NCBI RefSeq assembly: GCF_042676985.1
Contig: NZ_JBHTIK010000011.1
Coordinates: 1-64,000, forward strand
DNA length: 64,000 nucleotides
Direction: 5' to 3'
Source of the DNA: Sphingosinicella xenopeptidilytica
GTDB taxonomy: Bacteria; Pseudomonadota; Alphaproteobacteria; Sphingomonadales; Sphingomonadaceae
Each line of letters starts with the position of its first letter. The stretch's first letter is position 1. The notes below the pieces were generated by a model. The model was not told the DNA's origin, did not search any database, and worked only from the letters and a program-made list of their open reading frames with translations. Positions 40,021 to 47,965 of the stretch are shown piece after piece. The position numbers were made by a program, and so were the translations under genes.

Positions 40021-40724
40021 CGGTGCTTCCGGCCCGTACGCTCGCCGCAGTGTTCGCCGCGGCGCTGGTTCTGTTCCTGCTGATCCTGTTCCCGCTGGCG
40101 TTCGCGCTGTCGCTGTCGCCGCTCCCGGCGCAGGGCTTCCACGCGCGCAGCGTTTCGGGCTCGATCTGGTCCGGGCACGCGGCGGGTGCGGGGTTCGGAA
40201 GCGCCTCGCTCGGCGATCTGCGCCTGTCGCTCTCGCCGCTCGCGCTTCTCACCGGCAAGGCGCGTTTCCGTTTCGCGCCAGAGGCGGAAGGAGCCGCGCC
40301 CGTCGGCGCGCTTGAGGCTGCGCGCGGCGCCTTCTCCGCCGAGGGCGTCACAGCTGCCATTCCGATGCCGCCGCTCGTGCCGGGCATAGCCGCGACGCTT
40401 TCGCTTCAGGATTTCAGCGTTGCCTTTGCGGACAAGGTCTGCCGCACCGCATCAGGCGCCGTCTCTGCCGACGTGCGGATGGAGACGTCCAGCATGTCGC
40501 TTGCGGGCACCGCGACCTGTGCCGATGGGCGCCTGCTGCTGCCGCTCACGGGGCGCACCCCGGCGGGCGATGCGAGCCTCTTCGTCCACGTCGCGGGCGA
40601 TGCTGGCTACACCTACGAGATCAAGGTCGCGGGCGCGCCGGACACCGATGCCGGCCTGCTCGCCGCGGGTTTCGTGCGCGAAGGCGGCAATCTCGTGCTG
40701 CGCGGAGAGGGGCGCCTGCAATGA
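40017..40724 (+). CDS. gspN: Type II secretion protein GspN
   Basis: A 235-residue protein starting at ATG 40017, overlapping gspM. A transmembrane helix (VFAAALVLFLLILFPLAFAL) is followed by the GspN pattern QGFHARSVSGSIWSGHAAGA and LGDLRLSLSPLALLTG, and later FADKVCRTASGAV with AGTATCADGRLLLPLTGR (a cysteine pair). GspN is present in only part of the T2SS family and its role is not settled. Confidence 0.85.
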   Translation: MTVLPARTLAAVFAAALVLFLLILFPLAFALSLSPLPAQGFHARSVSGSIWSGHAAGAGFGSASLGDLRLSLSPLALLTGKARFRFAPEAEGAAPVGALEAARGAFSAEGVTAAIPMPPLVPGIAATLSLQDFSVAFADKVCRTASGAVSADVRMETSSMSLAGTATCADGRLLLPLTGRTPAGDASLFVHVAGDAGYTYEIKVAGAPDTDAGLLAAGFVREGGNLVLRGEGRLQ

Positions 40725-41185
40725 AGCGCGCCGCGATTCTGCTCGGCGCGCTGGCCGCTGCGTCCTGCGGCGGCGCGGGCGGTCCGGCACCGCGTCCGCT
40801 GGCGACCAGCATTTCCGCTGAACGTCCGCTCGCCGAGTTGCCGCAGCAGGAGCTTCAGCAGGGGCAGTGCGGCATGGCGCTCTGGCAGCGCACCGAGCCC
40901 GCGCGCCGCATCGCTTTCGTTCTGGATGAGCCGGCAACGATCCGCATCGTCGATGGCGGCAAGGTCATCGTGTTCGCGCGCACCGCGTCGGAAGGCGACC
41001 CCATCGTCCGCCACGCCTCCGTTCAGCGCTTCGCGGGCGCCGGGCACAGCATCGCCATCGATGTTCGCATCGAGCAGCGCGAAGGCCTGCTTGCGGGCGC
41101 CATCATTCCGCAAGGCACGCTGACCTGGCAGTCAGCGCGCGGTTCGGTCGTGCTTCCGGTCTTCGGCCTGATCGGCTGTCGTTAG
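40721..41185 (+). CDS. Small lipoprotein, last gene of the secretion operon
   Basis: A 154-residue lipoprotein (lipobox AAASC, Cys about 16) with a beta-rich body (IAFVLDEPATIRIVDGGKV; FAGAGHSIAIDVRIEQREG; SVVLPVFGLIGCR). The body's two cysteines (GQCGMALW and IGCR) may form a disulfide. It overlaps gspN by 4 bp, so it is part of the same operon. I do not recognise the family. A secretin pilotin (GspS-like) role is a reasonable inference because none is otherwise present. Its stop overlaps that of the convergent TPR lipoprotein gene. Confidence 0.75.
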   Translation: MKRAAILLGALAAASCGGAGGPAPRPLATSISAERPLAELPQQELQQGQCGMALWQRTEPARRIAFVLDEPATIRIVDGGKVIVFARTASEGDPIVRHASVQRFAGAGHSIAIDVRIEQREGLLAGAIIPQGTLTWQSARGSVVLPVFGLIGCR

Positions 41186-41541
41186 TTGCGGGCGGCGGTC
41201 GCTGTCGTCTGCAGCGCTGATTTCGCGACCGCGTGGGCTGAGACGACGCTGCCGTCTGAAAGCACGAGCTGCATGTCGTCTTCTTCCAGCACCTTCGCAT
41301 AAAGGTCGCGCGCGGCGAGATCGCGCTCGGTCACGCGGTAGATCTGCGCGAGGTTGAGCAGGCGGGCGGGATCGTCCGCGTTCGTCCGCGACAGTTGGGT
41401 TTCGGCCTTCTGCCAGTCGCCCTTGGTCATCGCGGCGTAGCCGAGCGAGCCCGGCGCGTAACCGATTTCGGCCTGCTGGGTGGGCGACGTGGTGCAGCCG
41501 GCAAGGAGCGCGGCGGCGGTGGCGGCAAACGCAAGTTTCAT
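41182..41541 (-). CDS. TPR-like lipoprotein under a tandem Pho box
   Basis: A 119-residue lipoprotein (MKLAFAATAAALLAGC, lipobox LLAGC) with one TPR-like unit (GYAAMTKGDWQKAETQLSRT; PARLLNLAQIYRVTERDLAA). The ATG at 41541 was chosen for the lipobox; 22 in-frame codons upstream have no signal character. It converges on the previous gene with the stops overlapping by 4 bp. Two 17/18 and 16/18 Pho-box matches lie 65-115 bp upstream in its orientation. TPR lipoproteins include PilF/PilW-like secretin pilotins, so such a role is possible. Confidence 0.78.
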   Translation of the reverse strand: MKLAFAATAAALLAGCTTSPTQQAEIGYAPGSLGYAAMTKGDWQKAETQLSRTNADDPARLLNLAQIYRVTERDLAARDLYAKVLEEDDMQLVLSDGSVVSAHAVAKSALQTTATAARN

Positions 41542-41605
41542 AGCGACACTCCCTCGGTACTGGTCCCCCGGTTCATGCGACTCAGGAACCCCTCTTTGCT
41601 CGAAC

Positions 41606-41656
41606 ATTACAATTTTGTGACAGTCTCGTAAATGAATTATTACAGTTTTGTGACAG
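41606..41656 (-). promoter_or_regulatory. Tandem Pho-box array
   Basis: On the minus strand CTGTCAC-AAAA-CTGTAAT (41656-41639) matches the Pho-box consensus at 17 of 18 positions, and CTGTCAC-AAAA-TTGTAAT (41623-41606) at 16 of 18. The two boxes are 33 bp apart, three 11-bp half-site periods, with a degenerate half-site (CATTTAC) between them in phase. The orientation points to the TPR lipoprotein gene; the cysD promoter on the other strand may overlap. Confidence 0.8.
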
Positions 41657-41757
41657 TGCGTGACCGGGGCTAAAAATGGAGCCGGAAAACAGAGCTAGGC
41701 GGTACACAAGACTTTGTATTTTGTTTGGTAAGGTCTGTTCGCGCATAGAGCGGTGCC

Positions 41758-42660
41758 ATGAAGCCCCTGACCCATCTCGATCGCCTTGAAGCCGAAAGCC
41801 TGCACATCTTCCGCGAGGTCGTCGCGGAGTGTGAGAAGCCGGTGATGCTCTATTCCATCGGCAAGGACTCCGCCGTGATGCTGCATCTGGCGAAGAAGGC
41901 GTTCTATCCGGCGCCGCCGCCGTTCCCGCTGCTGCATGTCGACACGACGTGGAAGTTCCGCGCGATGTACGACCTGCGCGAAAAGTCCGCCGCAGACGCA
42001 GGCATGGAGCTTCTCGTATGGCATAACCCCGAGGCGAAGGCGCGGGGCATCAACCCGTTCGATCACGGCTCGGCGCTGCATACCGACATGTGGAAGACCG
42101 AAGGCCTGAAGCAGGCGCTCGACCACTATGGCTTCGACGCGGCTTTCGGCGGCGCGCGCCGCGACGAGGAAGCGAGCCGCGCCAAGGAACGCATCATGAG
42201 CTTCCGCACGTCGACGCACCGCTGGGACCCCAAGAACCAGCGCCCGGAGCTGTGGAACCTCTACAACGTCCGCAAGAACAAGGGCGAAAGCATCCGCGTG
42301 TTCCCGATCTCGAACTGGACCGAGCTCGACATCTGGCAATATATCCATCGCGAGAACATCCCGATCGTGCCGCTGTATTTCTCGGAAGAGCGCCCCACGG
42401 TACGCCGCGGCGACCTGCTGCTGATGGTGGACGACGATCGCTTCCCGCTCGCCGAGGGCGAAACGCCCGAGATGCGCTCGATCCGGTTCCGCACGCTCGG
42501 CTGCTATCCGCTGACGGGTGCGGTTGAAAGCCGCGCGGCGACGCTGCCTGAGATCATCCAGGAAATGCTGCTCACCACCACCTCCGAACGGCAGGGCAGG
42601 GCAATCGATCACGATCAGGCCGCCTCGATGGAAAAGAAGAAGCAGGAGGGGTATTTCTGA
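41758..42660 (+). CDS. cysD: Sulfate adenylyltransferase subunit 2 CysD
   Basis: A 300-residue PP-loop ATP pyrophosphatase subunit. The P-loop-like SIGKDSAVMLHLAKKAF is followed by family stretches LLHVDTTWKFRAMYDLREK, AFGGARRDEEASRAKER and FPISNWTELDIWQYI. It forms APS from sulfate and ATP with CysN in assimilatory sulfate reduction. Its stop overlaps the cysNC start (TGATG). No cysB-type site was confirmed above it. Confidence 0.95.
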   Translation: MKPLTHLDRLEAESLHIFREVVAECEKPVMLYSIGKDSAVMLHLAKKAFYPAPPPFPLLHVDTTWKFRAMYDLREKSAADAGMELLVWHNPEAKARGINPFDHGSALHTDMWKTEGLKQALDHYGFDAAFGGARRDEEASRAKERIMSFRTSTHRWDPKNQRPELWNLYNVRKNKGESIRVFPISNWTELDIWQYIHRENIPIVPLYFSEERPTVRRGDLLLMVDDDRFPLAEGETPEMRSIRFRTLGCYPLTGAVESRAATLPEIIQEMLLTTTSERQGRAIDHDQAASMEKKKQEGYF

Positions 42661-44564
42661 TGGCCCTCGAAGTTTACGGCTCCTCGGACCTTATTGAGCG
42701 CGACATCGAAGCGTACTTGGAGCAGCACGAAAACAAGTCGCTGCTGCGTTTCATCACCTGCGGCTCGGTGGATGACGGCAAATCGACACTGATCGGCCGG
42801 CTTCTCTATGACAGCAAGATGATCTTCGAGGATCAGCTCGCGAAGCTCGCGGCGGATTCGAAGACGGTCGGCACGCAGGGCGGCGCGCTCGATTTCGCGC
42901 TGCTGGTGGACGGCCTCGCCGCCGAGCGCGAGCAGGGCATCACCATCGACGTCGCCTACCGCTTTTTCGCGACCGACAAGCGCAAGTTCATCGTCGCCGA
43001 TACGCCCGGCCACGAGCAGTACACGCGCAACATGGTGACGGGCGCCTCCACGGCGGACCTCGCCATCATCCTCATCGATGCGCGCAAGGGCGTGCTCACG
43101 CAGACGCGCCGTCACACCTACCTCGCGCACCTGCTCGGCATCCGGAACCTCGTGCTCGCGGTCAACAAGATGGACCTCGTCGGCTACGACCGCGCCGTCT
43201 TCGATCGCATCGTGCTCGATTACCGCGCCTTCGCGACCGAGATCGGCATCACGCGCTTCAAGGCGATCCCGATTTCCGGCCTTGGCGGCGACAATATCGG
43301 CAGCCGCAGCGAGAACACGCCGTGGTACGAAGGGCCGAGCCTCGTCGAGCATCTGGAAACCGTCGAGGTGGACGGCACCGCGCGTCAGGCGGGGCCTTTG
43401 CGGTTGCCGGTACAGTGGGTGAACCGTCCCGATCTCGATTTCCGTGGGTTTGCGGGGCAGATCGCTGCCGGAAGCGTGAAGCCGGGCGACGCCGTCCGCG
43501 TTGTGCCCTCGGGCAAGACCTCCAGCGTGGCGCGCATTGTCACGGCAGGCGGCGACCTCGATGAAGCTGTCGCGGGCCAGTCGGTCACGCTCACGCTTGC
43601 CGACGAGATCGATTGCTCGCGCGGGGACGTTATCGTCTCGGCGGACTCGCCGCTCGAAGTCGCCGACCAGTTCGAAGCGACGGTTGTCTGGATGTCGGAC
43701 GCGAAGATGCTGCCCGGCCGCCCCTATTGGCTGAAGCTCGGCACCACCACCGTCTCCGCGACGATCACCGAACCCAAGTACGAGGTGAACGTCAACACGC
43801 TGGAGCGCCTCGCCGCGAAGACGCTCGATTTGAATGCCATCGGCGTCGTCAACATCGCGCTCGGCAAGCCGATCCCGTTCGCGCCCTATGCGGAGAGCCG
43901 CGAGCTCGGCGGCTTTATCCTCATCGACCGTATGACGAACGCCACCGTCGGCGCGGGCCTCATCCACTTCGCGCTCCGGCGCTCGCAGAACATCCACTGG
44001 CAGGCGGCGGACATCACGCGCGAGGCGCACGCCGCGCAGAAGGCGCAGCAGCCGAAGCTGCTCTGGTTCACCGGCCTCTCGGGCGCGGGCAAGTCGACGA
44101 TCGCCAACCTCGTCGAAAAGAAGCTGCACGCCCTCGGCAAGCACACCTTCCTGCTCGACGGCGACAACGTCCGCCACGGTCTCAACAAGGACCTCGGCTT
44201 CACCGAGGCCGACCGCGTGGAGAACATCCGCCGCGTGGGCGAGGTGGCGAAGTTGATGACGGACGCGGGCCTCATCGTGCTCACCGCCTTCATCTCGCCG
44301 TTCCGCGCGGAGCGGCAGATGGTCCGCGCCATGCTGCCCGAAGGCGACTTCATCGAAGTGTTCGTCGATACCCCGCTCGCCGAAGCCGAGAAGCGCGACG
44401 TGAAGGGTCTCTACAAGAAGGCCCGCGCCGGTCAGCTCCGCAACTTCACCGGCATCGACAGCCCCTACGAGGCCCCGGAAAGCCCCGAAATCCGCATCGA
44501 CACCACCAAGCTTTCGCCGGAAGCCGCGGCGGATGCCATCGTGGAACGGCTGCTCAAGGCCTGA
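42660..44564 (+). CDS. cysN/cysC: Bifunctional sulfate adenylyltransferase subunit 1 / APS kinase CysNC
   Basis: A 634-residue fusion. The N-terminal GTPase CysN has G1 GSVDDGKST (about 35-43), G3 DTPGHEQY and G4 NKMDLVGYD. The C-terminal APS kinase CysC has P-loop GLSGAGKST (about 471-479), DGDNVRHGLNKDLGF and KGLYKKARAGQLRNFTGID. The fusion, common in alphaproteobacteria, makes PAPS from APS without a separate cysC. All key motifs are present. It overlaps cysD by one base. Confidence 0.95.
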   Translation: MALEVYGSSDLIERDIEAYLEQHENKSLLRFITCGSVDDGKSTLIGRLLYDSKMIFEDQLAKLAADSKTVGTQGGALDFALLVDGLAAEREQGITIDVAYRFFATDKRKFIVADTPGHEQYTRNMVTGASTADLAIILIDARKGVLTQTRRHTYLAHLLGIRNLVLAVNKMDLVGYDRAVFDRIVLDYRAFATEIGITRFKAIPISGLGGDNIGSRSENTPWYEGPSLVEHLETVEVDGTARQAGPLRLPVQWVNRPDLDFRGFAGQIAAGSVKPGDAVRVVPSGKTSSVARIVTAGGDLDEAVAGQSVTLTLADEIDCSRGDVIVSADSPLEVADQFEATVVWMSDAKMLPGRPYWLKLGTTTVSATITEPKYEVNVNTLERLAAKTLDLNAIGVVNIALGKPIPFAPYAESRELGGFILIDRMTNATVGAGLIHFALRRSQNIHWQAADITREAHAAQKAQQPKLLWFTGLSGAGKSTIANLVEKKLHALGKHTFLLDGDNVRHGLNKDLGFTEADRVENIRRVGEVAKLMTDAGLIVLTAFISPFRAERQMVRAMLPEGDFIEVFVDTPLAEAEKRDVKGLYKKARAGQLRNFTGIDSPYEAPESPEIRIDTTKLSPEAAADAIVERLLKA

Positions 44565-44653
44565 TCTTCTGCGGACCCTGTCCGATTGAAGGGCGGACCC
44601 GGCGGCCTCGACCTGCCATGTCTAACGCCGATTCGACGTTGGAAGGCTGATGC

Positions 44654-45085
44654 ATGAGGGATGATCCGCGCCGCCGGGATTTGGCCGCCTATCCGTTTCG
44701 GATCGAAATGGTGCCACGCTTCGGCGACATGGACCTCAACCGGCACCTCAACAATGTGGCGGTCGCGCGCTTCTATGAAGAGGGGCGCGTCCGCTTTCAT
44801 TTCGATCTGCACCGGCGGCCGGGGCTTGAACGCTTCCGGGGTTTCATCGCGCACCTCGCGATCGATTACCTCGCGGAAGGGCACTGGCCCGATCCGGTCG
44901 AGATCGGCGTCGGCGTCGTTCACATCGGCGGGTCATCCTACCGGCTCGGCCTCGCCATGATCCAGCGCGGCGCCTGCATCGGGCTTTGCGATTCGGTGCT
45001 CGTCCACCGCGACGAACACGGCAACGCGCCGTTGCCGCCGCTGCTACGCGAGGCTCTGGAGAGCCTTCGCCTCCGGGCCGAATGA
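44654..45085 (+). CDS. Acyl-CoA thioesterase-like (hotdog fold) protein
   Basis: A 143-residue 4HBT-type protein (EMVPRFGDMDLNRHLNNVAV with the catalytic-type Asp, then FYEEGRVRFHFDL, VEIGVGVVHIGGSSYRLGLA, CDSVLVHRDEHG). Hotdog thioesterases hydrolyse acyl-CoA; the substrate is unknown. It stands alone, 90 bp after cysNC, and its last 42 bp overlap the convergent MATE gene. Confidence 0.85.
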   Translation: MRDDPRRRDLAAYPFRIEMVPRFGDMDLNRHLNNVAVARFYEEGRVRFHFDLHRRPGLERFRGFIAHLAIDYLAEGHWPDPVEIGVGVVHIGGSSYRLGLAMIQRGACIGLCDSVLVHRDEHGNAPLPPLLREALESLRLRAE

Positions 45086-46426
45086 GCGGCGCGAGAGCCA
45101 CCAGAAACGCGCGAGCAGGAAGCCCGACGAGATGACGCTGGCGATCACCACCGACCAGACGAGGCCGATCAGGCCCATGCCGAGCGACAATCCCAGCACG
45201 TAACTGAGCGGCAGCATCACACCTGCGTAGCTGATCGTGTGGGTGAGCGTAGGCAGCCACACATCGTCGCGCGCGCGCAGCGCGTTCGCGGCGACGACCT
45301 GCAGCCCGTCCGCAACGAAGAACAGCGACGAAAGCGCCATCGCCGGCACCGCGAGCACGACGAGCGCGGGATCGGTCGTGTAGGCGCTTACGATCGTTTC
45401 CGGCAGCAGCGCGACAATCGCTGCGATCACGACGAGCGCCGATCCGGTCGCCGCGAAGCCCTGCATTCCCGATCGGCGAACGGCGGCGGGTGAGCGTTCA
45501 CCGAAGCCGCGCCCCACGAGAACGGCGGTCGCCGAGGCGAAGCCGAGCGGTACCATGAAGACGATCGCGGCGACGTTGAAAACCACCGCCCATGCCGCCG
45601 CCTCCAGCCCGCCGAGCAGGCCCGCGATGGCGTTCATGCCCGCAAAGGCGCTGGTTTCGACGAACAGCGAGGCGGCCGACGCGCCGCCGATCCAGATCAG
45701 CGGTTTCCATCCCGGCGCACCGGGCGCAGCGGCGAAAAGGCCATATTTCCGGCGCGCGTCGGACCACAACACGAGATAGGCGGCAAGTCCCAGGACGAGC
45801 GCGGTGCGCGCGATGAACGTCGCGGTCGCCGAGGCTACGGCGCCTTCGACCGGAAACGGCGAGGTGCCCGGCACCAGCCAGAGGTTCGCCGCAAGATTGA
45901 CGATGTTCGCACCCCACATCAGCGCCGCGGCGGGGCCTGGGCGCCCGAGCGCCTCCAGCCAGAAGGTGAGGGCGATCGCGAGCAGGTAGGCAGGCGTCGA
46001 GAGCGCGAATGTGCGGGCGACCGCCGCCGAACCCTCGGCAAGCGCGGGTTCGAGCCCGATGGCGTGCATCGCCGGCCCGGCGCCCACCCAAAGCACCGCA
46101 CCGAAAATAACACCCACCGCTGCGGCGAAGATCAGCCCGCGCCGCAGCACTGCGCCCGCATCCTCGGGGCGGCCCTCGCCGATGCGCTGCGCCGTCAGCA
46201 CCTGCACGCCCGTCAGCAGCCCGACGCCCGTCGTCAGCGCGATCATCGTCGGCGCCCAGCCGAGCGCGTGATAGCCGAGTTCGATCGAGCTATGGTGCCC
46301 CACGACGATCGCGTCCGTTAGCCCCATCATCATGATGCCGAGGCGCGACAGGATCACCGGCGAGGCAAGCGCCAGCAGTTCGGAGAGGCTTCCGCGCGCG
46401 GCGGTGTGTGTCTTCAGCATGATCAT
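45044..46426 (-). CDS. MATE family multidrug/solute exporter
   Basis: A 460-residue protein with about 12 hydrophobic segments and MATE family stretches (ELLALASPVILSRLGIMMMG; TDAIVVGHHSSIELGYHALG; VQVLTAQRIGEGRPEDAG; AVLVGRGFGERSPAAVRRSG). MATE carriers extrude cationic drugs using Na+ or H+ gradients. ATG 46426 or 46420 starts directly below the divergent serine-hydrolase promoter region. It converges on the thioesterase gene with a 42-bp overlap of coding ends. Confidence 0.9.
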   Translation of the reverse strand: MIMLKTHTAARGSLSELLALASPVILSRLGIMMMGLTDAIVVGHHSSIELGYHALGWAPTMIALTTGVGLLTGVQVLTAQRIGEGRPEDAGAVLRRGLIFAAAVGVIFGAVLWVGAGPAMHAIGLEPALAEGSAAVARTFALSTPAYLLAIALTFWLEALGRPGPAAALMWGANIVNLAANLWLVPGTSPFPVEGAVASATATFIARTALVLGLAAYLVLWSDARRKYGLFAAAPGAPGWKPLIWIGGASAASLFVETSAFAGMNAIAGLLGGLEAAAWAVVFNVAAIVFMVPLGFASATAVLVGRGFGERSPAAVRRSGMQGFAATGSALVVIAAIVALLPETIVSAYTTDPALVVLAVPAMALSSLFFVADGLQVVAANALRARDDVWLPTLTHTISYAGVMLPLSYVLGLSLGMGLIGLVWSVVIASVISSGFLLARFWWLSRRSFGPEAKALQSLA

Positions 46427-46489
46427 TGAACCGGTTTCAAAACAGCCGGCCCGGATACGCGAAACCGATGACATTGGCGAGTGCATCCG

Positions 46490-46508
46490 TGTACGATGGC
46501 GTCGTACA
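46490..46508. promoter_or_regulatory. Inverted-repeat operator above the serine hydrolase gene
   Basis: TGTACGA (46490-46496), TGGCG, TCGTACA (46502-46508), a perfect 7-bp inverted repeat with 5-bp spacer in the gap between the divergent MATE and serine-hydrolase genes, 31 bp above the chosen start. The size and symmetry fit a TetR-type operator. No regulator gene is adjacent. Confidence 0.5.
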
Positions 46509-46539
46509 AGGCGAGGGTGCGTTGAAGGAGGCCCTGTTG

Positions 46540-47766
46540 GTGCTGAAAGTCGGTCAGGGACATGGCATGTCGGCCGCGCGCCTCGCGCGGATCGACGATT
46601 TCCTGGAGCAGACATATGTCGCTTCGGGCAAGATGCCTGGCACGCTCACGCTCGTTGCGCGCCGGGGCGAGATCGCCCATGTCGGCGTGCGCGGCCTTGC
46701 CGATCGCGAACGCGGCACGCCGGTCGCGGAGGACACGATCTTCCGCATCTATTCGATGACGAAGCCGGTCACGTCGGTCGCGTTCATGATGCTGGTGGAG
46801 GAGGGGCGTGTCGCGCTCGACGATCCCGTGCACCGCTACATCCCGGAATGGAAAGACCTCGGGGTCTTCGCGGGCGGCATTGACAAGCTCGGGTTCCAGA
46901 CGGCGGTGCCCGCCCGGCCGATGCTCGTCGTCGATCTGCTGCGTCACACCTCGGGCCTCACCTACGGTTTCCAGAACCGCACCAACGTGGACGCCGCCTA
47001 CCGCGCGCGCGGCATCGGCGAGATCGAGAAGGGCACGATCACGCTCGCCCAGATGATCGCGGGGCTTGCCGAGCTGCCGCTCGAGTTCTCGCCGGGCGAT
47101 AAGTGGAACTATTCGGTCGCCACAGATGTGATCGGCTATCTGATCGAGCGCATCTCCGGGCAATCCTTCGAGGATTTCCTGCGCGAGCGCCTGCTGACGC
47201 CGCTCGGAATGATCGACACAGACTTTCAGGTCCGCGCGGGCGAGGCGCATCGCCTCGCCGCCTGCTACGCGCTCACCCCGAACGGCCGCACCATCCTGCA
47301 GGATGACCCCGCGCTTTCCGGCTTCCTGAAACCGCCCGCGTTCGTTTCGGGCGGCGGCGGCCTCGTCGGCACCGCGCACGATTACCTGAAGTTCGCGCAG
47401 ATGTTGCTGAACGGCGGCGAGGCGGATGGTCGCCGCTACATCAGCCGCAAGACGCTCGACCTGATGACCGCGAACCACCTGCCGGGCGGCGTCGATCTGC
47501 CCGCGCTGTCGGTCTCGCTGTTCTCGGAGGCGAACTACAACGGCATCGGCTTCGGCCTCGGCTTCGCGACGACGATGGACCCGGCCAAGACGATGATCCC
47601 GGGCTCGGCCGGCGACTATTTCTGGGGCGGCGCCGCCTCCACGGCGTTCTGGATCGATCCGGTCGAAGACCTCATCTGCATCTTCATGACACAGCTCATC
47701 CCCTCATCGTCCTACCCCGTCCGCCGCGAACTCAAGACGATGGTCTACGCCGCGATCGAGGATTGA
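46540..47766 (+). CDS. Beta-lactamase family serine hydrolase
   Basis: A 408-residue class C beta-lactamase/DD-peptidase-fold hydrolase. The catalytic SxxK motif is SMTK, followed by VAFMMLVEEGRVALDDPV. The YxN motif is YSV/YSVATDVIGY and a late glycine-rich triad-like segment occurs before FWGGAASTAFWIDP. This subfamily includes esterases such as EstB. The GTG at 46540 was chosen because AAGGAGG lies 8 bases upstream; ATG 46567 (AGGGA, 6 bases) is an alternative. No signal peptide is visible, so it is probably cytoplasmic. Confidence 0.87.
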   Translation: MLKVGQGHGMSAARLARIDDFLEQTYVASGKMPGTLTLVARRGEIAHVGVRGLADRERGTPVAEDTIFRIYSMTKPVTSVAFMMLVEEGRVALDDPVHRYIPEWKDLGVFAGGIDKLGFQTAVPARPMLVVDLLRHTSGLTYGFQNRTNVDAAYRARGIGEIEKGTITLAQMIAGLAELPLEFSPGDKWNYSVATDVIGYLIERISGQSFEDFLRERLLTPLGMIDTDFQVRAGEAHRLAACYALTPNGRTILQDDPALSGFLKPPAFVSGGGGLVGTAHDYLKFAQMLLNGGEADGRRYISRKTLDLMTANHLPGGVDLPALSVSLFSEANYNGIGFGLGFATTMDPAKTMIPGSAGDYFWGGAASTAFWIDPVEDLICIFMTQLIPSSSYPVRRELKTMVYAAIED

Positions 47767-47845
47767 CGCGCAGGGAGCCACTCCTCTGAGAGGCGATTGT
47801 ACCGCTTGCAAACCCGCGGTTGGCGCTGCGGCTCCTCTACACACC

Positions 47846-47913
47846 CGTCATACCGGCGTAGGCCGGTATCCATGGGGCCGTGGTTATGGGCCCCGGCCTT
47901 CGCCGGGGTGACG
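47846..47913. repeat. REP-like palindromic intergenic element
   Basis: A 68-bp element between convergent genes. The ends are CGTCA (47846-47850) and TGACG (47909-47913). Inside are two GC-rich hairpins, TACCGGCGTAGGCCGGTA and CCCCGGCCTTCGCCGGGG. This shape is like the short palindromic repeats dispersed in sphingomonad and other alphaproteobacterial genomes. No RAYT transposase is in the window. It may also act as a bidirectional terminator. Confidence 0.7.
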
Positions 47914-47965
47914 AGGGGAAGTTTGCAATCGACATACCCCCCGAAGAGGAGGGGAGGAAGAAGCC

